Shown: positions 60,768-64,000 of the stretch, piece by piece | Numbering within the stretch: position 1 is the stretch's first letter | How the letters are laid out: every line of letters starts with the position of its first letter | Source of the DNA: UMGS363 sp964402055 | GTDB taxonomy: Bacteria; Bacillota; Clostridia; Oscillospirales; Ruminococcaceae | Assembly: GCA_964402055.1 (NCBI GenBank) | Contig: CAYOAV010000001.1 | Coordinates: forward strand, 34,493 to 98,492 | DNA length: 64,000 nucleotides | Reading direction: 5' to 3' | The notes under the pieces: model-generated | The model's input: only the letters and a program-made list of their open reading frames with translations | Told to the model about the DNA's origin: nothing | Databases searched by the model: none | Made by a program: the position numbers and the translations under genes

Positions 60768-60887
60768 CAAAAAAAGAGCAGTCCTTTTAGCGAAGAACTG
60801 CAAAATGAAATAAAATGAGTTTTGGAGGCACGAAAAAGACATTGTGCCAAAACAAATACACATTGTCTGCATCAATGTGCGGTAAAT

Positions 60888-60911
60888 CATAATCGGTTTT
60901 TGCCGATTGTG
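60888..60911 (-). terminator. Possible terminator after PdaA-like gene
   Basis: CATAATCGG (60888-60896) pairs with CCGATTGTG (60903-60911), nine pairs with one G-U, 11 bases past the stop. The T-tract is poor. The interval 60767-60887 holds three other small hairpins (GCAGT/ACTGC, GGCAC/GTGCC, CACATTG/CAATGTG) and no gene. Confidence 0.4.
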
Positions 60912-60921
60912 AAATCAAAAG

Positions 60922-61701
60922 TTATTCAGGCAGTGTAAAGCTAAATCCATTTGCACGAATGTCATCTATAAGCTGCGGCAGAATTTCCGCATTCGTAGAT
61001 GAAACGCTGTGCAAAAGATATATTGCACCGTTATGTGCCGCATTTACTGCCTTTTCAAGTGAAGCGGTCGGTTCAGGCTGATTATCAACATCCCAATCGC
61101 AGTAAGCATAGCTCCAGAGCATAGTTTTATAACCGAGCTTACCGCAAATGGCAAGTGCCTGTTCAGAATACTCGCCGCATGGTGGACGTAAATAGCTCAT
61201 ATCCACGCCATATTCGTCTTTAACAAAGCTATGAAGCGACATAATCTCATTCTCTACTTCCTCTGGGGAAAGCTTTGGCAAGGATAAATGCTTCATTCCG
61301 TGGTTACCGATAATATGACCCTCGTCTATCATACGCTGTACAAGGTCTTTATTACGCTTTGCATAGTCACCTGTCAGAAAAAAAACAGCCTTTACATTTT
61401 TCTCCTCAAGTGTATCAAGTATCTTTTCAGTATAGCCATTTTCATAGCCCTGATCGAACGTCAGGCATATTCCCTTATCTTCGTCAAAAATCGCATAGCT
61501 GTTATGCTCCTCATACTCATCATTGAAGCTCAACGCACCTAAAGGACGATTATTTTCGTCTGTCTGAACGCCTTGACCATAACCATGTTGCTCTGACGAA
61601 AGCACACTCACATCGGATATATCCTGCGAGCTAAGTCCTGTCATTTCACAAGGAACGGAAAACAGCATTGCCGATGCAATTATAGCGGCGATAAGTCCCA
61701 T
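60922..61701 (-). CDS. Polysaccharide deacetylase, PdaA-like
   Basis: 259 residues from the ATG at 61701, which follows GGGAGGG. Signal peptide/anchor at 1-20. NodB fold with CLTFDQGYENGYTEKIL: the GYENGYT segment marks PdaA-type muramic delta-lactam deacetylases, but Q replaces the second D/N of the TFDxG loop. NHGMKHLSL gives the metal histidines; RPPCGEYS is the third motif; LLHS lies near the end. In spores PdaA acts with CwlD. A hairpin TTGCGG/CCGCAA lies in the leader (61726-61741). Confidence 0.88.
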   Translation of the reverse strand: MGLIAAIIASAMLFSVPCEMTGLSSQDISDVSVLSSEQHGYGQGVQTDENNRPLGALSFNDEYEEHNSYAIFDEDKGICLTFDQGYENGYTEKILDTLEEKNVKAVFFLTGDYAKRNKDLVQRMIDEGHIIGNHGMKHLSLPKLSPEEVENEIMSLHSFVKDEYGVDMSYLRPPCGEYSEQALAICGKLGYKTMLWSYAYCDWDVDNQPEPTASLEKAVNAAHNGAIYLLHSVSSTNAEILPQLIDDIRANGFSFTLPE

Positions 61702-61853
61702 AAAAATCCCTCCCAACAGAATTTGCGGAAAACCGCAATAATATTTTATCCTGTCGGTTAAAACTTATCACATATATATTATATCACTTTTTTAAGGAAA
61801 ATAACACTACAGAGCGGTTACAAATTTATCACAGTTTTTTGCACATTTTTAAC

Positions 61854-61890
61854 AAAAAATACGCCGTGAACCTACACAGCGTATTTTTTT
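61854..61890. terminator. Terminator after ireB
   Basis: AATACGC (61858-61864) and GCGTATT (61879-61885) with inner GTG/CAC. Seven T follow on the plus strand and five or six on the minus; ireB, ending 30 bases away, is the likely user. Confidence 0.8.
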
Positions 61891-61919
61891 CAAAAATTCT
61901 TGAAAGAAAAAGCAAAAGC

Positions 61920-62168
61920 TTATTTTGAAAGATAAGATTTAACAAGCTCCTGCAATAGTTCATCACGGTCTATATGACGAATAAGATTTCTTGCATTATT
62001 ATACGTTGTTATGTAGGTTGGATCCTCTGAAAGGATATATCCTACTATCTGATTGATTGGATTATAACCTTTTTCACTCAAAGCGTCATATACCAATGTA
62101 AGATTTTTCTTCAATTCCTGTTTATTCTCTTCGATAACGGTAAATGTCATTGTCTGATCGTTACTCAT
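61920..62168 (-). CDS. ireB: IreB family regulatory phosphoprotein
   Basis: 82 residues, with TMTFTVIEENKQELKKNLTLVYDAL, then GYNPINQIVGYILSEDPTYI and ARNLIRHIDRDELLQELVKSYL. IreB is a small substrate of the IreK Ser/Thr kinase that affects cephalosporin resistance in Enterococcus. The usual alaS-ireB-ruvX context is missing here; it has its own promoter and terminator. The short leader carries AGAAGG before the ATG. Confidence 0.93.
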   Translation of the reverse strand: MSNDQTMTFTVIEENKQELKKNLTLVYDALSEKGYNPINQIVGYILSEDPTYITTYNNARNLIRHIDRDELLQELVKSYLSK

Positions 62169-62216
62169 TTATATGACCTTCTTTCTAAAAACATATTAAA
62201 ACAGATGTTCAAGTAC

Positions 62217-62245
62217 ATTATACAACATTTTACATCAAATTGCAA
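62217..62245 (-). promoter_or_regulatory. Sigma-A promoter of ireB
   Basis: Minus strand TTGCAA (62240-62245), 17-base spacer, TATAAT (62217-62222). Confidence 0.75.
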
Positions 62246-62254
62246 GTATTTTAT

Positions 62255-62722
62255 TTAAAAAAGACTATCAGCAATTTCATACGCTCTATCGTCATCAGAG
62301 CAGGAGAACAGCATAACATACTTTCCCTTAACCTCTACCCTTGCACCGTCAAGCTTGTACATTTCATCGGGAGTATAATCAGTATAAAGTTCGATCTGAC
62401 TGTCAAGACGCTTCTGGACAGCGTTCTTTGCAGCTTCCGTCTGCTCCTCAGAAGTCATTTTGAAAACAGCAAGCTCATCAGGATATGCACCTGAACCGCA
62501 GATATAAACCGAAAGCTCTTCAACGGAATCAACATCGACATCATAATATGCACCGATATTTTCCTTAGTTTTTTCTACAGCGGAAGGAATTTCGATTTCT
62601 GCCATAATTGCATTTGTTATTTCGGATGGAAGAGGCTCTTTCATATCCTCTTGTTTTTCCGAACATGCTGTAAACATTATAACAGGCATCAGAACGACTG
62701 CCGCAAGGTTATTCAATTTCAT
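62255..62722 (-). CDS. DUF4358 lipoprotein
   Basis: 155 residues. Signal peptide with lipobox (MFTACSEK), so it is anchored outside the membrane. The DUF4358 core includes YYDVDVDSVEELSVYICGSGAYPDELAVFKM and RLDSQIELYTDYTPDE. The family is common in gut clostridia and often sits next to SGNH hydrolase or MBOAT genes, but its role is unknown. It starts 15 bases after the SGNH gene stop. Confidence 0.88.
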   Translation of the reverse strand: MKLNNLAAVVLMPVIMFTACSEKQEDMKEPLPSEITNAIMAEIEIPSAVEKTKENIGAYYDVDVDSVEELSVYICGSGAYPDELAVFKMTSEEQTEAAKNAVQKRLDSQIELYTDYTPDEMYKLDGARVEVKGKYVMLFSCSDDDRAYEIADSLF

Positions 62723-62737
62723 AATTTTACCATTCCT

Positions 62738-63745
62738 TTACTCTATAATAACTGAAACGATTTCCGTTTCGAATGTTTCCGTCATTTCAGTTTCAGACGT
62801 TATTACTTCCTCGGTAAAAGGTTCTTCCTCATTATTGTCAAGCAATTCAAGCTCATACTGGATTCTGCTCAAAACCACTCCATAAGCCTTACCAAGAAAA
62901 TGAAGCCCATCCGCTTCGGCATAATCAGCTGATAAATAGCCGTCACCATCCTGAAGCATTGTGAAAATATCAATAAAAACACAATTCTTTTCTTCGGCTG
63001 TTTTCTGTATTTTTCCGTTATAATCTATTATATTCGGAATCTTTTCGGGATTCTGACTTTCATGCTCAGCTGTTACAGGAGGAATTGAAAGAATTACTAT
63101 CTCCGAGCTTGGAGAGGCTGTTTTTAAACCGTCAATAAGCTCTGACATTTCTTCTGCCATATAGTCCTCGCTCAAAAAAGCAAGTCCGTTTGTGCCAAGC
63201 ATAACACAAATATAATCAGGCTGTGTAGCTTGTGCTTTTGCAACAGCGGTTACACCATCAATTTCCTTTGTAAGGGCAGATTCAGGGTTCAAACCAACCT
63301 GTGCGAAAACATTTTCAGGTTCAAGATATCCGAATCCTGCAAAGCCTGTGAAAATCGAATCACCGATAAAAAGACTATTTTTAAAGAACTCTTTATCATA
63401 TTCAGTTGAAGAATACTTCGGCTCAGTAACACTTTCAGCTTCCGTCTCAGTTTCAGATACCTTTTCAGTAAGCAGGACATTCGCAGTAGTTTCAGAAATT
63501 TCTGTGGCAGTTGTTACACTCTCCGTTGCCTCGGTAATAACCACAACAGGCTGAGAAACGGCATATTCTTCGTCCCAGGGCATTTCAATACCGATTTTCA
63601 TAAGCGGATTATTGCCTGTAAAAAAGGTATAACTATACAATCCAAGTGCTGAAAGCACAAGAACAATAAGTACGATAATTATGACATTGAGCGTTATAAT
63701 AATTTTTGAAGCCTTCGGCTTTCCATAATAAATTTTCCGTGGCAT
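62738..63745 (-). CDS. Membrane-anchored SGNH/GDSL hydrolase
   Basis: 335 residues from the ATG at 63745, which has AAAGG upstream. Membrane anchor about 18-42, a Thr/Glu-rich spacer (about 69-113; EATESVTTATEISETTAN), then a SGNH domain: FIGDSIFTG (catalytic Ser at 130), a Gly/Asn block in VMLGTNGLAF, and DGLHFLG with the catalytic Asp/His. It probably removes acyl groups from a cell-envelope polymer. The C-terminus is again Thr/Glu-rich (EEVITSETEMTETFE). It is followed by the DUF4358 gene in the same transcript. Confidence 0.9.
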   Translation of the reverse strand: MPRKIYYGKPKASKIIITLNVIIIVLIVLVLSALGLYSYTFFTGNNPLMKIGIEMPWDEEYAVSQPVVVITEATESVTTATEISETTANVLLTEKVSETETEAESVTEPKYSSTEYDKEFFKNSLFIGDSIFTGFAGFGYLEPENVFAQVGLNPESALTKEIDGVTAVAKAQATQPDYICVMLGTNGLAFLSEDYMAEEMSELIDGLKTASPSSEIVILSIPPVTAEHESQNPEKIPNIIDYNGKIQKTAEEKNCVFIDIFTMLQDGDGYLSADYAEADGLHFLGKAYGVVLSRIQYELELLDNNEEEPFTEEVITSETEMTETFETEIVSVIIE

Positions 63746-63777
63746 CGGATACACCTTTCTTCTGCGTAACTTATATT

Positions 63778-63806
63778 ATTATACAACATTTGCTCCGATA
63801 TATCAA
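63778..63806 (-). promoter_or_regulatory. Sigma-A promoter of SGNH-DUF4358 pair
   Basis: Minus strand TTGATA (63801-63806), 17-base spacer, TATAAT (63778-63783), just past the tRNA terminator. Confidence 0.75.
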
Positions 63807-63830
63807 GTATTTTTTCAAGATTTTTTAAAA

Positions 63831-63868
63831 AAGAAAAAAATCCGCTTTCATAAAAGAAAACGGATTTT
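63831..63868 (-). terminator. Terminator of tRNA-Gly/Cys transcript
   Basis: AAAATCCG (63837-63844) and CGGATTTT (63861-63868) with inner TTTC/GAAA pairs; minus strand continues TTTTTTTC. Confidence 0.9.
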
Positions 63869-63869
63869 A

Positions 63870-63943
63870 TGGAGGCGCCACCCAGATTTGAACTGGGGAT
63901 CAAGGTGTTGCAGACCTATGCCTTACCACTTGGCTATAGCGCC
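63870..63943 (-). tRNA. tRNA-Cys (anticodon GCA)
   Basis: 74 bases with encoded CCA. Acceptor GGCGCTA/TGGCGCC; anticodon loop TCTGCAA gives GCA; T-loop AGTTCAAATCT. Two bases after the next tRNA in the same transcript. Confidence 0.97.
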
Positions 63944-63945
63944 AT

Positions 63946-64000
63946 TGGAGCGGATTACGAGGCTCGAACTCGCTACCTCCACCTTGGCAAGGTGGCGCTC
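63946..64000 (-). tRNA. tRNA-Gly (anticodon GCC), 5' end outside window
   Basis: The last 55 bases are present. Anticodon loop TTGCCAA gives GCC; T-loop AGTTCGAGCCT; 3' end TCCA. The window edge cuts the D arm. A second glycine isoacceptor to the TCC tRNA at 54.6 kb. Confidence 0.95.

Noticed and set aside
63694..63903. Minus-strand frame starting MIPSSNLGGAS
   Set aside because: It starts inside tRNA-Cys and crosses its terminator and the next promoter.
1..64000. CRISPR arrays, insertion sequences, prophage genes, rRNA genes
   Set aside because: No regularly spaced repeats, transposase or integrase genes, phage structural genes or rRNA sequence were seen on either strand.

Overview
The window is a gene-dense, low-GC stretch of a Firmicutes chromosome. 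It carries a spoIIIA operon, spoIVB, cwlD, a pdaA-like deacetylase, ymxH, ireB, yqzL, clpE and an ECF (energy-coupling factor) transporter core. Many lines also look like Ruminococcus/Oscillospiraceae: a single-chain 1235-residue PurL, DUF5711 and DUF4358 proteins, and an HPr-like protein without the active histidine. I infer a spore-forming or formerly spore-forming gut clostridium close to Ruminococcus; the genus is an inference from gene content. I see no insertion sequence, prophage, CRISPR array or rRNA.

Layout. 1-4.5 kb: spoIIIAA-AH on the minus strand, cut by the window edge inside spoIIIAH. 4.6-9.7 kb: DUF177, rpmF, the DUF512 radical-SAM protein, der, plsY and gpsA (minus), linking ribosome biogenesis and phospholipid synthesis. 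9.8-13.4 kb: a P-loop protein, pgi, a DacF-like protein that has lost its catalytic motifs, and an HPr-like protein. 13.4-18.7 kb: mtaB and purL (plus). 18.7-22.3 kb: an orphan peptide-binding lipoprotein, then rpsB-tsf (minus). 22.4-28.6 kb: phoH-ybeY-era-yqzL-recO-mutS2-ymxH (minus). 28.8-31.5 kb: a WYL regulator interrupted by a 100-N assembly gap, a C_GCAxxG_C_C protein and a D-2-hydroxyacid dehydrogenase (plus). 31.5-39.7 kb: spoIVB, a small membrane protein that seems to start at ACG, a LacI regulator, cwlD-radA, a YafQ-type toxin-antitoxin pair, and pheA-ispD-ispF.

39.8-54.5 kb is one long plus-strand array: ruvC-ruvA-(alkaline phosphatase superfamily)-ruvB, glmM, a methyltransferase, ecfA1-(membrane protein)-ecfA2-ecfT, truA, a long intergenic hairpin, then DUF5711-CvpA-clpE. 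A Gly-Arg-His tRNA cluster with its own consensus promoter and terminator follows. 55-64 kb holds a dCache chemoreceptor with a long structured leader, purA, a two-gene locus of unknown function (a bitopic protein with an acidic tail and a repeat-containing acidic protein that share a C-terminal motif), a pdaA-like deacetylase, ireB, an SGNH hydrolase with a DUF4358 lipoprotein, and tRNA-Cys and tRNA-Gly.

Most of the window is core housekeeping and sporulation. The least explained parts are the two-gene acidic/repeat locus at 58.9-60.7 kb, the motif-less DacF homologue at 11.8-12.9 kb, the ACG-start membrane protein at 33 kb, the hairpin at 50.0 kb and the structured chemoreceptor leader at 57.1 kb. 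No clear new defence or mobile system was found.
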